From Telluria mixta (GTDB lineage Bacteria; Pseudomonadota; Gammaproteobacteria; Burkholderiales; Burkholderiaceae_D), in contig NZ_CP119520.1 of assembly GCF_029223865.1 (NCBI RefSeq), positions 3,100,001 to 3,164,000 on the forward strand: a stretch of DNA of 64,000 bases, given 5' to 3'. How positions within the stretch are numbered: the first letter of the stretch is position 1; the number at the start of each line of letters is the position of its first letter. The notes under the pieces are model-generated. The model ran no database searches. It was not told where the DNA came from and worked only from the letters and a program-made list of their open reading frames with translations. A program made the translations under genes and the position numbers. Positions 34,378-42,737 of the stretch are shown here, one piece after another.

Positions 34378-37298
34378 TTGATTCCGTTGGTGCGCAGCAG
34401 CCGTACGCCGTAGATATCGAAGCGGTTCGACGGGCCGTCGACGCCGCCGGCCGCACTGAAGCTGCGGTTACTGTCCAGGTAACTCATGTTGTAGAAGTCG
34501 CTCATCTCGATCCGGTACGCCACGTTCGCCTTCAGGCGCGCCGCCAGCGGGGTCGAATACACGGTCGGGGTGTTCGCCTTCTCGATGCGCGCGTGCGGCA
34601 GTTGCACGACGCCTTGCGCGACGATCTTGCCCGACTCATCCTTGAGCGCCAGCCATTTTACGCCACCGCTGATGCCCAGGTTGATCTGGTTGGCGCCGTT
34701 GTGATAGCGGACCTGCACGGCGTAGTCGCCGGCTTGCGTCACGCGCACGTCGCGCACGGCAAAGCGGTCGGCCGGCTGGCCCCAGTTCGCGAGATGCGGT
34801 TCGGCGAAGCGCGCGTTGGCCGGCGCGATGGCCACGCCGGCCTGCACGCGCGGGTCCGTCGCGGCGATCGCCACGCTGGCGCCTCCGCAACGCGGCACGC
34901 TGTGGTGGCTGCGGTTGCCGGACGCCGTGTATTGCGCTTCGACGGCATAGCACGCCGCGCCGCTTTTATCTTTGTCGGTCCACGCGCCGGCCGGCACGTT
35001 CGCTGCGACCAGCTTGCCGTCGCGGTAGACGTTGTACGTGATGCCGGCCTGCCGGTCGGCCGGCGCGATCGTCACCGTCGTGGTCCCGCCCGCGCGCGCG
35101 ACGCCCTCGATGCGCGGTTCGCGCGGTCCGAACACGGCCGGCGTTTCCGCATACGGATCGGCGTTCACGCGCCGGATGGCGGTGCTGCCTTCGACCAGCT
35201 TGCCCAGCTGGACCTCGATGTCGCTGTGCGCATCCAGCGCGCTCCAGGGGATGCTGCTGCCAGCCGGCTTGCCGTCGACGAGGATGCGCTCGACGGCGTA
35301 ATAGCCGCTGCTGCCTGCCGCCGGCACGGGCGGCAGCCGCAGTTTCACATTGACGGCGCGGCCCTGCAGGCGCAGGTTGTACAGCGCGATGCTGTCGCCG
35401 CCCGCGAACACGCCGCCGCGCAGCTTCGCCGTCACGAAGGGTTTCACCTCGATGCCGTCGCGCGTGGTCGAGACGCCGAACACGTCGCGGATCACCATGC
35501 CGAGATAGGCGCCCACGGACCACAGCTGGCGTTTCGAATTGATGACGGGGCCGATCAGGTTCGGATGCGCCTCGTCCAGCAGCACCGGCTGGCCCGAGAG
35601 CCACTCGAGGTTTTCCATGTTCGACAGGTTCAGCGCCGCCCCGCGCATCAGCGTGTCGTACGCGGCATCCGCGACGGCGACGTTGCGTCCCGTGATGGCG
35701 GCGCGCAGGCCGTATCCCGTGACGAACGGCCACATCGCGCGGTTGTGGTAGACGGGCAGGTCCTGCTGCTGCGGCCAGATGACGGGTGCGCCCATCGGGC
35801 CGTGCGGATAGCTGGCGAGGATCTTCTGCGCCCGCGCGCCGTCCGCGACGCCCGTGACGACGGCGAGCGACTGCCCCAGCCAGTCGAACTTGTGCAGCGG
35901 GGCGCCGTCGAAGTGTGGGGCCGTGAGGCTGCTGTACATGCCGGCGTCGTCCAGCCACAGGCGCGCATTGATGGCGCGTTTCAGTTCACGCGCCCAGGTC
36001 TCGTAGCGTTTGCCGCGTGCTTTATCTCCCTGTTCGCGCGCCAGTTGCGCGGCGAGCGTGAGGGCCTTGTAGTGGCCGACGTTGGTCGACAACGCCTTGC
36101 TGCTGGCCATCGCCGCCAGGTCGTCGGTGATCCACTTCGCGTACGTCTGGTCGCGCCAGTCGAGGAACGATTCCTCGCCCGTGTACAGGCCCGTCGTCCT
36201 GTCGAAGGCGGCGATGCGGTCGTTCTCGATCGTGTTCGCCAGCGCGTGCAAGGCCTGCGTCGCGAATGCCGCGCGCTCGTCGGCCGGCAGCGTCTTGAGC
36301 ACTTCCTCGGCCGCGAAGGCCCACGTGATGCGGTCCGTGCTGACAGGCCAGCTGCCGCCGCTGCCCGTGTCCTGCACGACCTGCAGGCCGTCGGGCGTGC
36401 CCGCGACCTGCGGCGCCTTCGTCAAGCCCGCGCGCCAGCCGGACAGTTTAAAAAGCAGAGAATTGCGCACGCGCTGCGGGTCGAGCATCGCGAGGCCCAG
36501 GTCCGCCGCATACGACAGGTCGCGTGTCCACACGTAATGCCACTTTTCTCCCGTCTCGAAGCAGTCGCACGGGATCGCGGCGCCGCCGTTGTAGTTCCCG
36601 TCGCGGATCTCTTTTACCGAATCCAGCTTCATCTCGTGGCCGGCCAGCGCGAACAGCGCATCGAACGCGAGGTTGCCGCTGCGAACCACGGGCAGCGCGG
36701 CGTCTTCCTCGTACGTCGTCGCCTGCGGGCCGGGGTCGCGCAACTGCATCGTCGTCGAATGCGCGTAGCTGCGCAGCGGCGCCTGCGGGTCGCGTACGGA
36801 AAAGCGCGCGGATTCTTCCTTGCCGTCCCACGTGGGGAAGGTGAGGGTGGCCGTCGCACCGGCGCCCGCGTGCGGGTCGGCGGCCGCGGCGGCCGTGGGC
36901 GTGTCGACCTGCGCGACCGTCAACACGGGACGCTTGGGATCGGACACGTCGACGCGGAAGCGGAACGTGGCCGTCTTCTTCGTGAACAGATAGTCTTCCG
37001 GTCCCGCTTCCGTCACGAGCGGATAGGCGTCGCCCGGTTTCACGGTGACGCTGGCGGCCGGATTCGCGACCCACTCCGCGGCCCAGTCCTTGCTGCCGAT
37101 TTTAAAGGCGTGGTTGCCGGGGCTGACGAGGATGTCGGCCTGGTAGATTCCCTTGCCCTGATGGACGAGGACATTGTCGGTGCCCCAGCCGTTGAAGGCG
37201 CCGCGCACGTAGATGTCGTAGCGCAGCGGCGGGGCCTCCGCCGCGACGGCGGCGAGGGATTGGGCGAACAGGGCGGCGGCGAGGAGGGCTGTTTTCAT
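34374..37298 (-). CDS. Secreted six-hairpin (GH15/MGH1-like) alpha-glucan glycosidase
   Basis: 974 aa with a signal peptide ending AVAA. Residues 25-110 form a pullulanase-type carbohydrate module (YVRGAFNGWGTDN... GNHAFKIGSKDWAAEW). The core contains (alpha/alpha)6 toroid signatures: GEKWHYVWTRDLSYAADLGLAML, ESFLDWRDQTYAKWI, and NRAMWPFVTGYGLRAA. The C-terminal 250 residues contain a fibronectin-like and a galactose-binding-like strand-rich region ending in YLDSNRSFSAAGGVDGPSNRFDIYGV. It likely releases glucose or debranches dextrins in the periplasm. It follows a GH13 gene on the same strand, with a palindromic repeat in the gap, and overlaps the esterase gene. Exact family assignment needs a search. 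Confidence 0.82.
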   Translation of the reverse strand: MKTALLAAALFAQSLAAVAAEAPPLRYDIYVRGAFNGWGTDNVLVHQGKGIYQADILVSPGNHAFKIGSKDWAAEWVANPAASVTVKPGDAYPLVTEAGPEDYLFTKKTATFRFRVDVSDPKRPVLTVAQVDTPTAAAAADPHAGAGATATLTFPTWDGKEESARFSVRDPQAPLRSYAHSTTMQLRDPGPQATTYEEDAALPVVRSGNLAFDALFALAGHEMKLDSVKEIRDGNYNGGAAIPCDCFETGEKWHYVWTRDLSYAADLGLAMLDPQRVRNSLLFKLSGWRAGLTKAPQVAGTPDGLQVVQDTGSGGSWPVSTDRITWAFAAEEVLKTLPADERAAFATQALHALANTIENDRIAAFDRTTGLYTGEESFLDWRDQTYAKWITDDLAAMASSKALSTNVGHYKALTLAAQLAREQGDKARGKRYETWARELKRAINARLWLDDAGMYSSLTAPHFDGAPLHKFDWLGQSLAVVTGVADGARAQKILASYPHGPMGAPVIWPQQQDLPVYHNRAMWPFVTGYGLRAAITGRNVAVADAAYDTLMRGAALNLSNMENLEWLSGQPVLLDEAHPNLIGPVINSKRQLWSVGAYLGMVIRDVFGVSTTRDGIEVKPFVTAKLRGGVFAGGDSIALYNLRLQGRAVNVKLRLPPVPAAGSSGYYAVERILVDGKPAGSSIPWSALDAHSDIEVQLGKLVEGSTAIRRVNADPYAETPAVFGPREPRIEGVARAGGTTTVTIAPADRQAGITYNVYRDGKLVAANVPAGAWTDKDKSGAACYAVEAQYTASGNRSHHSVPRCGGASVAIAATDPRVQAGVAIAPANARFAEPHLANWGQPADRFAVRDVRVTQAGDYAVQVRYHNGANQINLGISGGVKWLALKDESGKIVAQGVVQLPHARIEKANTPTVYSTPLAARLKANVAYRIEMSDFYNMSYLDSNRSFSAAGGVDGPSNRFDIYGVRLLRTNGIK

Positions 37299-37324
37299 CG
37301 TGTGTGGCTCGCTAAATCATTTCT

Positions 37325-37402
37325 CGTCATTCCCGCGAAAGCGGGAATCCATGCTGACTGACTTCGGACCTTCAGCATGGGTCCCCGCTTGCGCGGGGAC
37401 GA
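37325..37402. repeat. Two-hairpin palindromic intergenic repeat, copy 2
   Basis: CGTCATTCCCGC-N4-GCGGGAATCCA, a short spacer, then TGGGTCCCCGC-N4-GCGGGGACGACG. It is the same unit as at 21973-22098 and 54044-54129, here in opposite order. It sits within the amylase operon between the GH13 and six-hairpin glycosidase genes and could act as an mRNA stability element. Confidence 0.85.
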
Positions 37403-37414
37403 CGGTAGGGTGGT

Positions 37415-39244
37415 TCAGAGTTCGAGGATGACAACTGACTTCGCAGGCAGGCGGATCTCCTTGCCCAGGTCGAAGCGCTTGCCGGTCAAAACGTCGGTCC
37501 CGGCCGCAACGCCCGACAGCATCTCATGGAAGCGCGCGGACGGCAGCACGGCTTCCTTCGCGTTCGCATTGAACGCGACCATGACCTTGTGCCGGCCATC
37601 GTAGCGGAAGTAGACCCACGTATTGTTCTCGGGCCCGTACTGCATCAGCTTCCCGTCGTGTACGACGGCCGCGCCCTTGCGCCAGTTGACGAGTTTTTTC
37701 ACGAAGTCCTGCGCCTCGCGCTGGCGCGGCGTGAGGCCCGTGCCCGTGAAGGCATTGACCTTGTCGCCGGCCCAGCCGCCCGGGAAGTCGCGGCGGTAGC
37801 TGCTGTCGTCGCGGGTGCCGACGGTGCTCGTCATCAGGAGCTCGTCGCCCACGTAGAAGTGCGGGATGCGGGGCATCGTCATGATGAACGCGAGGTCCAT
37901 CTTCCAGCGGTCGACATCCTCGCCGACGACGCTGTACAAACGCGCCATGTCGTGGTTCCCTTCGAACAGCACGAGGTTGGAAGCGTCGGGATATTGGGCG
38001 TCGAGCGACAGCGTCTCGTACACGTCGTTGAAGACGTTGGGATTGTTTTTGTCGGACAGCGCCGTGCGCATCGCTTCCGTCAGCGGGAAGTCCATCATGC
38101 TGGGCATCGAGGTCGGGGCGCGCTGCCAGTGCGCGACGACGGGCGGCAGCTTGCTCCATTCCTCGCCCACCATGTTCAGGTGCGGATACTCGGCCAGCAC
38201 GCGCTGCGTGTACTGCGCGAGGAAGGCGCCGTCCGAATAGCCGAACGTGTCGATGCGCAGGCCGGACAGGCCCGCGTACTCGATCCACCAGATGCTGTTC
38301 TGGATGAGGTAGTTGGCGACGAAGGGGTTCGTCTGGTTCATGTCGGGCATGCCAGGGCTGAACCAGCCCGTCGTGAAGTTGCTCGCGTCTTCCTTCGACG
38401 CGTACGGATCCTGCACGGCCGTCCGGTGGTGCATCGTCGCCACGAACTTGCCGTCGTTGTGGTTGATCCAGTCCGGCGTCGGCAAGTCCTTCATCCACCA
38501 GTGATTCAGGCCGATGTGCGACAGCACGACGTCCTGGATGATGCCGACGCCATGCTTCTTCGCTTCGGTCGACAGCCGCACGTAGTCGTCGTTGCTGCCG
38601 TAGCGCGGGTCGATCCGGTAGTGGTCCGTGGCGGCGTAGCCGTGGTAGGACGCGGCCGGCATGTCGTTCTCGACGAGCGGCGTGGGCCACAGCTGCGTGA
38701 AGCCCATGCCCGCGATGTAGTCGAGGTGGTCGATGATGCCCTGGATGTCGCCGCCGTGGCGGCCGTGGCCGAGCTTGCGGTCGAGTTTATCGGCGAGGGC
38801 GGGCACGCTGTCGTTCTTTGGATCGCCGTTGGCGAAGCGGTCCGGCATCAACTGGTAGATGGCGTCGGCCTTCCCGAAACCTTTACGTTCGGCCGAGCCG
38901 GCGCTGCGCGCGAGCAGGCGGTAGGAATAACGGGTGGGATGCGCGCCGCGGAAGTCGATGGCGACGTCGCCGGGTGGAGTGTCTGGCGCGATGTCGAGGT
39001 CGATGAACAGGTAGTTGCGGTTGGCGACGCGGGTAACGGCTGCGATGCGCACGCCGGGGTAGGCGATGGCCGGTTCCAGGTCGGCGATGGCGGGGCCGTG
39101 CACCATCAGTTGCAAGTGACGGTCCTGCATGCCCGTCCACCAGAACGGCGGGTCCATGTGGTCGATGGCGGCGGGTGCTGCGACTGCGCCCGTCAGGAAG
39201 AGGCTGCCGATCAGCAGGGCGGCGAGGCGGGTAGGGATGCGCAT
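37415..39244 (-). CDS. Secreted GH13 cyclomaltodextrinase/neopullulanase-like enzyme
   Basis: 609 aa. Signal peptide near MRIPTRLAALLIGSLFLTGAV. Residues 30-110 are a cyclomaltodextrinase N-terminal strand domain. The GH13 barrel has the calcium/substrate region YHGYAATDHYRIDPRYG, DVVLSHIG, nucleophile D332 in GLRIDTFGYSD, acid/base E361 in MVGEEW and transition-state stabiliser D432 in FEGNHDM. The C-terminal strand domain ends KSVVILEL. It resembles SusA and related periplasmic neopullulanases of TonB-linked starch loci. It is divergent from the first TonB-dependent receptor, across a 528-base region rich in candidate operators, one of them only 15 bases before this start. Confidence 0.92.
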   Translation of the reverse strand: MRIPTRLAALLIGSLFLTGAVAAPAAIDHMDPPFWWTGMQDRHLQLMVHGPAIADLEPAIAYPGVRIAAVTRVANRNYLFIDLDIAPDTPPGDVAIDFRGAHPTRYSYRLLARSAGSAERKGFGKADAIYQLMPDRFANGDPKNDSVPALADKLDRKLGHGRHGGDIQGIIDHLDYIAGMGFTQLWPTPLVENDMPAASYHGYAATDHYRIDPRYGSNDDYVRLSTEAKKHGVGIIQDVVLSHIGLNHWWMKDLPTPDWINHNDGKFVATMHHRTAVQDPYASKEDASNFTTGWFSPGMPDMNQTNPFVANYLIQNSIWWIEYAGLSGLRIDTFGYSDGAFLAQYTQRVLAEYPHLNMVGEEWSKLPPVVAHWQRAPTSMPSMMDFPLTEAMRTALSDKNNPNVFNDVYETLSLDAQYPDASNLVLFEGNHDMARLYSVVGEDVDRWKMDLAFIMTMPRIPHFYVGDELLMTSTVGTRDDSSYRRDFPGGWAGDKVNAFTGTGLTPRQREAQDFVKKLVNWRKGAAVVHDGKLMQYGPENNTWVYFRYDGRHKVMVAFNANAKEAVLPSARFHEMLSGVAAGTDVLTGKRFDLGKEIRLPAKSVVILEL

Positions 39245-39258
39245 TGTGGTCTCCGGGG

Positions 39259-39273
39259 CGTAGTCGAACTACA
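39259..39273. promoter_or_regulatory. Candidate HexR-like operator upstream of the GH13 gene
   Basis: CGTAG-TCGAA-CTACA: one mismatch to TGTAR-N5-YTACA, centred 22 bases upstream of the GH13 start codon. Confidence 0.5.
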
Positions 39274-39376
39274 GCGATATACTCATTTGTTGCTCAAGAG
39301 TAATGCGCTTATTACATTATTGCTCGGAGAATACTACATAGGATTGAGTGCAGCAACGCACTCAGTACCGCGAATC

Positions 39377-39391
39377 TCTAGTTTTGCTACA
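39377..39391. promoter_or_regulatory. Candidate HexR-like operator
   Basis: TCTAG-TTTTG-CTACA: one mismatch to TGTAR-N5-YTACA, in the middle of the divergent region. Confidence 0.35.
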
Positions 39392-39441
39392 CATGTTTCC
39401 ACAGTGAATTCAAGTCCATATGTGGGCAAATTCCAACGTTC

Positions 39442-39456
39442 TGTAAAGCTACTACG
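39442..39456. promoter_or_regulatory. Weak candidate HexR-like operator
   Basis: TGTAA-AGCTA-CTACG: one mismatch in the right arm. Confidence 0.3.
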
Positions 39457-39512
39457 GGAATTCGCCCCAAAACGGGGTGGGCGTGTCGATAAATGGTGCA
39501 AGGAAACCAATT

Positions 39513-39527
39513 TGTAGCGCGACTACA
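39513..39527. promoter_or_regulatory. Best HexR-like operator, upstream of first TonB receptor
   Basis: TGTAG-CGCGA-CTACA is a perfect dyad, extended by T and A on the flanks (TTGTAG/CTACAA). It lies about 104 bases upstream of the receptor -35. The half CGCGACTACA recurs at an almost identical distance upstream of the second receptor. Confidence 0.6.
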
Positions 39528-39545
39528 AGGCCAACGTACCTGTTC

Positions 39546-39560
39546 TGTAGCTCGAATACA
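39546..39560. promoter_or_regulatory. Second HexR-like operator upstream of first TonB receptor
   Basis: TGTAG-CTCGA-ATACA has one mismatch. It starts exactly 33 bases, about three helical turns, after the perfect dyad at 39513, which would allow cooperative binding on one DNA face. Confidence 0.5.
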
Positions 39561-39630
39561 ACGAGAAAGCCTGTTTTTTAATCAAAACTGCGTAAAACCC
39601 CTACATTCCTGTAATGAGGAGCAACTCTCG

Positions 39631-39660
39631 TTGACACGAAATCTAGTTTTAATACAGAAT
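39631..39660 (+). promoter_or_regulatory. Promoter of first TonB-dependent receptor
   Basis: TTGACA-N18-CAGAAT. The spacer contains ATCTAGTTTTAATACA overlapping the -10, which is identical in the promoter of the second receptor at 44492. The transcript leader would be about 105 bases. Confidence 0.6.
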
Positions 39661-39772
39661 TCCTGAAGAAACGTACGTACTTATAGAAAACGTTTGCTTT
39701 CTGGCTCCCGGGTGCGGGCTCACGCTGCCGTCGTCGGGAAAAACAATGAGATCTGATGATTTGAGGGGACAA

Positions 39773-42646
39773 ATGAAGACTTTTAATGGCAAGCATGCGC
39801 GTAACAACGGCGCCCTTGTGTTCAAACTGAGCCCGGTTGCAGCCGGTTGCGTCGTGTTCCTGTCGGCGCTCGGCACCAACGTGTACGCCCAGGACGCCAC
39901 CGTCGCGCAGGCAACGGATGCCGAAGGCAAGCCGGTCAGCCAGGTGACCGTGACCGGTATCCGCCGCGGCATCGAGGCGGCCATCTCCATCAAGAAGAAT
40001 TCCAATTCCATCGTCGAAGCGATCTCGGCGGAAGACATCGGCAAGCTGCCGGACGCGACCGTCGCCGAGTCGATCTCGCGCCTGCCGGGCGTGACCGCGC
40101 AGCGCGACCCGTCGACGGGCCGCGCCGCAGCGATCTCCGTGCGCGGCATGTCGCCGGACTTCAACGGCACGCTGCTGAACGGCCGCGAGCAGGCATCCGC
40201 CGGCGACAGCCGCGGCGTGCGCTTCGACCTGTATCCGGCAGAAATGCTGGGCACGATCACCGTGTACAAGTCGCCGGACGCCACGCTGATGGGCCAGGGC
40301 GTCGCATCGACGATCGACCAGCGCACCGTGCTGCCGCTGGACTTCGGCAAGCGCACCGTGGCCGTCGGCTACAAGCGCATCTGGACCGGTGAGAAGAACG
40401 AAGCCGAAGGCGGCGGCACCGGCAAGGGCTACCGCAGCACGATCACCTACATCGACCAGTTCGCCAACCGTACCGTCGGCGTGGCCCTGGGCCTGGTCAA
40501 GTTCAGCGACTCGGGCGCGGACCAGACCCGCGGCGACGGCTGGGGCGGCTGGACGCCGACGCTGAAGGATGTCGGCGTGCCGGCTTACAATGGTTCGGAC
40601 AGCATCAAGGTCCCGGGCGGCTTCCAGAGCGTGAAGCAGCGTGACCCGCAGGGCAACAAGTCGGCGATGGCCGTGGTGCAGTTCCGTCCGAGCAAGGAAT
40701 TCGTGACGACGGTCGACCTGTTCCACTCCAAGTTCACCGACGACACCCGCAAGAACGGCCTGGAAGGCGCGGTCTGCGGCAACAACGGCAGCTATGACCC
40801 GTCCGGCGTCCTCTCGAACGCCCAGATCGTCAATGGCGTGGCCGTGTCCGGCACCTGCTCGGGCTACAAGGCTGTCCAGCGCAACGACATCGTCGGCCAG
40901 GCCGACACGCTGAACTCCTGGGGCCTCAACAGCCGCCTGAAGTCGGGCGACTGGACCTTCACCGGCGACCTGTCCGGCTCGAAGGTGACGCACCACACCG
41001 ACCGCTACGAGACGACCGCCGGCCGTCCGGGCAATGCCACCGACCTCGACACGATCTCCTGGACCGGCTTCAACGGCACCAGCAACCTGAGCCCGACCTA
41101 CAAGGTCAACGCCAACCTCACCGACCGCAGCCGCTACGTGCTGACCGACGTGAACGGCTGGGGCGGCAGCGTCCCGCAGGCAGGCTATGTGGCCGTCGGC
41201 GACCAGACCGACGACCTGAAGGCCGTCCGCCTGTCCGCCAAGCGCGACGTCGAATGGGGCCCGGTGACCGCGCTCGACTTCGGCGTGTACCACAGCAATC
41301 GCGACAAGGAACGCGTCTCGGACGAAGGCAACCTGACGATCAATAACCTGCAGTACGGTTCGGCCACGGTGCCGGGCACCGAGACGGGCGTGACCCCGAA
41401 CGGCATCCCCATCGTGCGCTTCAACCCGGCCGGCACGCTCGGTACGGTCTACACGCTGCTGCCGAAGAAGGACCAGCCGATCCAGACCGACAAGAACTGG
41501 GAAGTGTCCGAGCGCATCACGACGCTGTACGCCATGGGCAACCTGGAAGGCGAACTGTTCGGCATCCCGTACCGCGGCAACGCGGGCGCCCAGTACGTGC
41601 GCACCAACCAGTCGTCGTCGGGCGTCGTCGTCCAGCCGGGCAATCCGTCGGGTTGCGGCGATGCGGGCAAGCCCTGCGCGAGCTACGCCATCGGCGGCGG
41701 CGCGAAGTACAACGACTTCCTGCCGAGCATTAACCTGAGCTTCGAGCTGCCGTACGACCAGATGCTGCGTTTCGGCCTGGGCAAGACCCTGTCGCGCACC
41801 AAGATGAGCGACATGCGTCCGGGCGGCGGCGTGACCGTGAACAACAGCAACCCGACCGGCCCGCGCCTGTCCGGCGGCGCCGGCAATCCGAAGCTGGAAC
41901 CGTTCCGCGCCAAGGCACTCGACCTGTCGTACGAGAAATACTTCTCGGTCAACGGCGCCAAGGGCTACGTGGCCGTGGCCGGCTTCTACAAGAAGCTGGA
42001 CACCTACGTGCTGCAATACGGCACCGAAGTCGACTTCAAGACGACCGGTTACTACCAGCCGGGCATGGCGCTGCCGACCAGTGGCCCGTACGCCGGTTCG
42101 ACGGTCGGTATCCTGACCGTGCCGACCAACCTGAATGGCGGCAACATCAAGGGCATGGAAGCCACCGTCTCGCTGCCGTTCGCGATGGTGTCGAAGTACC
42201 TGAGCGGTTTCGGCCTCGAAGTGAACTACTCGAGCACGCTGAGCTCGCTGAGCCTGCCGTCGTCCGGCCTGGGCAACACGAAGGACACGCCGAACAACGT
42301 CTCGCTGCCGGGCCTGTCGCACATCGTGACCAACGCCCGCCTGTACTACGAAGCGAACGGTTTCCGTGCATCGCTGGCGGCCAAGAAGCGTGGCGACTTC
42401 CTGGGTGAAGTCACCGACTTCCAGGACAATCACCAGCTGACCTACATCAAGGCCAGCACGCTGATCGACGCCCAGGTGACCTACGACTTCGACGACAAGA
42501 GCATGTTCAAGGGCCTGTCGATCACCGCATCGGCGAACAACCTGACGAACGCCGCGTTCGACCGCTTCAACACCACCCCGGACGTCGCAGTGGAACACTA
42601 CCGCTTCGGCCGTACCTACGGCCTGGGCGCAAGCTACAAGTTCTAA
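39773..42646 (+). CDS. TonB-dependent outer-membrane receptor, maltodextrin locus (copy 1)
   Basis: 957 aa from MKTFNGKHARNN, preceded by GAGGGGAC; nine in-frame codons upstream precede that ribosome site and were excluded. The signal peptide ends NVYAQ. The plug starts at VSQVTVTGIRRGIEAAISIKKNSNSIVEAISAEDIGKLPD and continues ISVRGMSPDFNGTLLNGREQ. The beta-barrel ends with the aromatic terminus ASYKF. This is the Xanthomonas/Caulobacter-type large receptor (TIGR01782-like), used for active uptake of oligosaccharides across the outer membrane. It is divergent from a GH13 enzyme gene and followed by a terminator and a halogenase-like gene. A second receptor with a very similar plug is encoded at 44611. 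Confidence 0.92.
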   Translation: MKTFNGKHARNNGALVFKLSPVAAGCVVFLSALGTNVYAQDATVAQATDAEGKPVSQVTVTGIRRGIEAAISIKKNSNSIVEAISAEDIGKLPDATVAESISRLPGVTAQRDPSTGRAAAISVRGMSPDFNGTLLNGREQASAGDSRGVRFDLYPAEMLGTITVYKSPDATLMGQGVASTIDQRTVLPLDFGKRTVAVGYKRIWTGEKNEAEGGGTGKGYRSTITYIDQFANRTVGVALGLVKFSDSGADQTRGDGWGGWTPTLKDVGVPAYNGSDSIKVPGGFQSVKQRDPQGNKSAMAVVQFRPSKEFVTTVDLFHSKFTDDTRKNGLEGAVCGNNGSYDPSGVLSNAQIVNGVAVSGTCSGYKAVQRNDIVGQADTLNSWGLNSRLKSGDWTFTGDLSGSKVTHHTDRYETTAGRPGNATDLDTISWTGFNGTSNLSPTYKVNANLTDRSRYVLTDVNGWGGSVPQAGYVAVGDQTDDLKAVRLSAKRDVEWGPVTALDFGVYHSNRDKERVSDEGNLTINNLQYGSATVPGTETGVTPNGIPIVRFNPAGTLGTVYTLLPKKDQPIQTDKNWEVSERITTLYAMGNLEGELFGIPYRGNAGAQYVRTNQSSSGVVVQPGNPSGCGDAGKPCASYAIGGGAKYNDFLPSINLSFELPYDQMLRFGLGKTLSRTKMSDMRPGGGVTVNNSNPTGPRLSGGAGNPKLEPFRAKALDLSYEKYFSVNGAKGYVAVAGFYKKLDTYVLQYGTEVDFKTTGYYQPGMALPTSGPYAGSTVGILTVPTNLNGGNIKGMEATVSLPFAMVSKYLSGFGLEVNYSSTLSSLSLPSSGLGNTKDTPNNVSLPGLSHIVTNARLYYEANGFRASLAAKKRGDFLGEVTDFQDNHQLTYIKASTLIDAQVTYDFDDKSMFKGLSITASANNLTNAAFDRFNTTPDVAVEHYRFGRTYGLGASYKF

Positions 42647-42677
42647 GCTATCCTGTCGACGTCGACGGATGTAAGCG

Positions 42678-42719
42678 AACACCCCTGCCGACCCAGGTCC
42701 GCAGGGGTGTTTTTTCTTT
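42678..42719 (+). terminator. Intrinsic terminator between TonB receptor 1 and halogenase-like gene 1
   Basis: Eleven-pair stem AACACCCCTGC/GCAGGGGTGTT with a 12-base loop, followed by a T-rich run interrupted by one C. It ends 19 bases before the downstream ATG. Partial read-through would make the receptor far more abundant than the flavoenzyme. Confidence 0.88.
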
Positions 42720-42737
42720 ACCGTATTTGAAGAAGCC

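Larger units (their letters stand above)
39245..39772. other. Divergent regulatory region, 528 bases without a gene
   Basis: AT-richer than its surroundings. It holds five TGTAR-N5-YTACA-type dyads (39259, 39377, 39442, 39513, 39546) and the receptor promoter (39631-39660). It also contains an ACGTACGT palindrome (39671-39678), AAACGTTT (39688-39695) and the receptor ribosome site GAGGGGAC. No coding frame here is convincing. Confidence 0.75.

Noticed and set aside
39688..39695. AAACGTTT as a LacI-type operator for the first TonB receptor
   Set aside because: Only one short palindrome, downstream of the promoter, with no recurrence at the other sugar genes and no LacI gene in the window.
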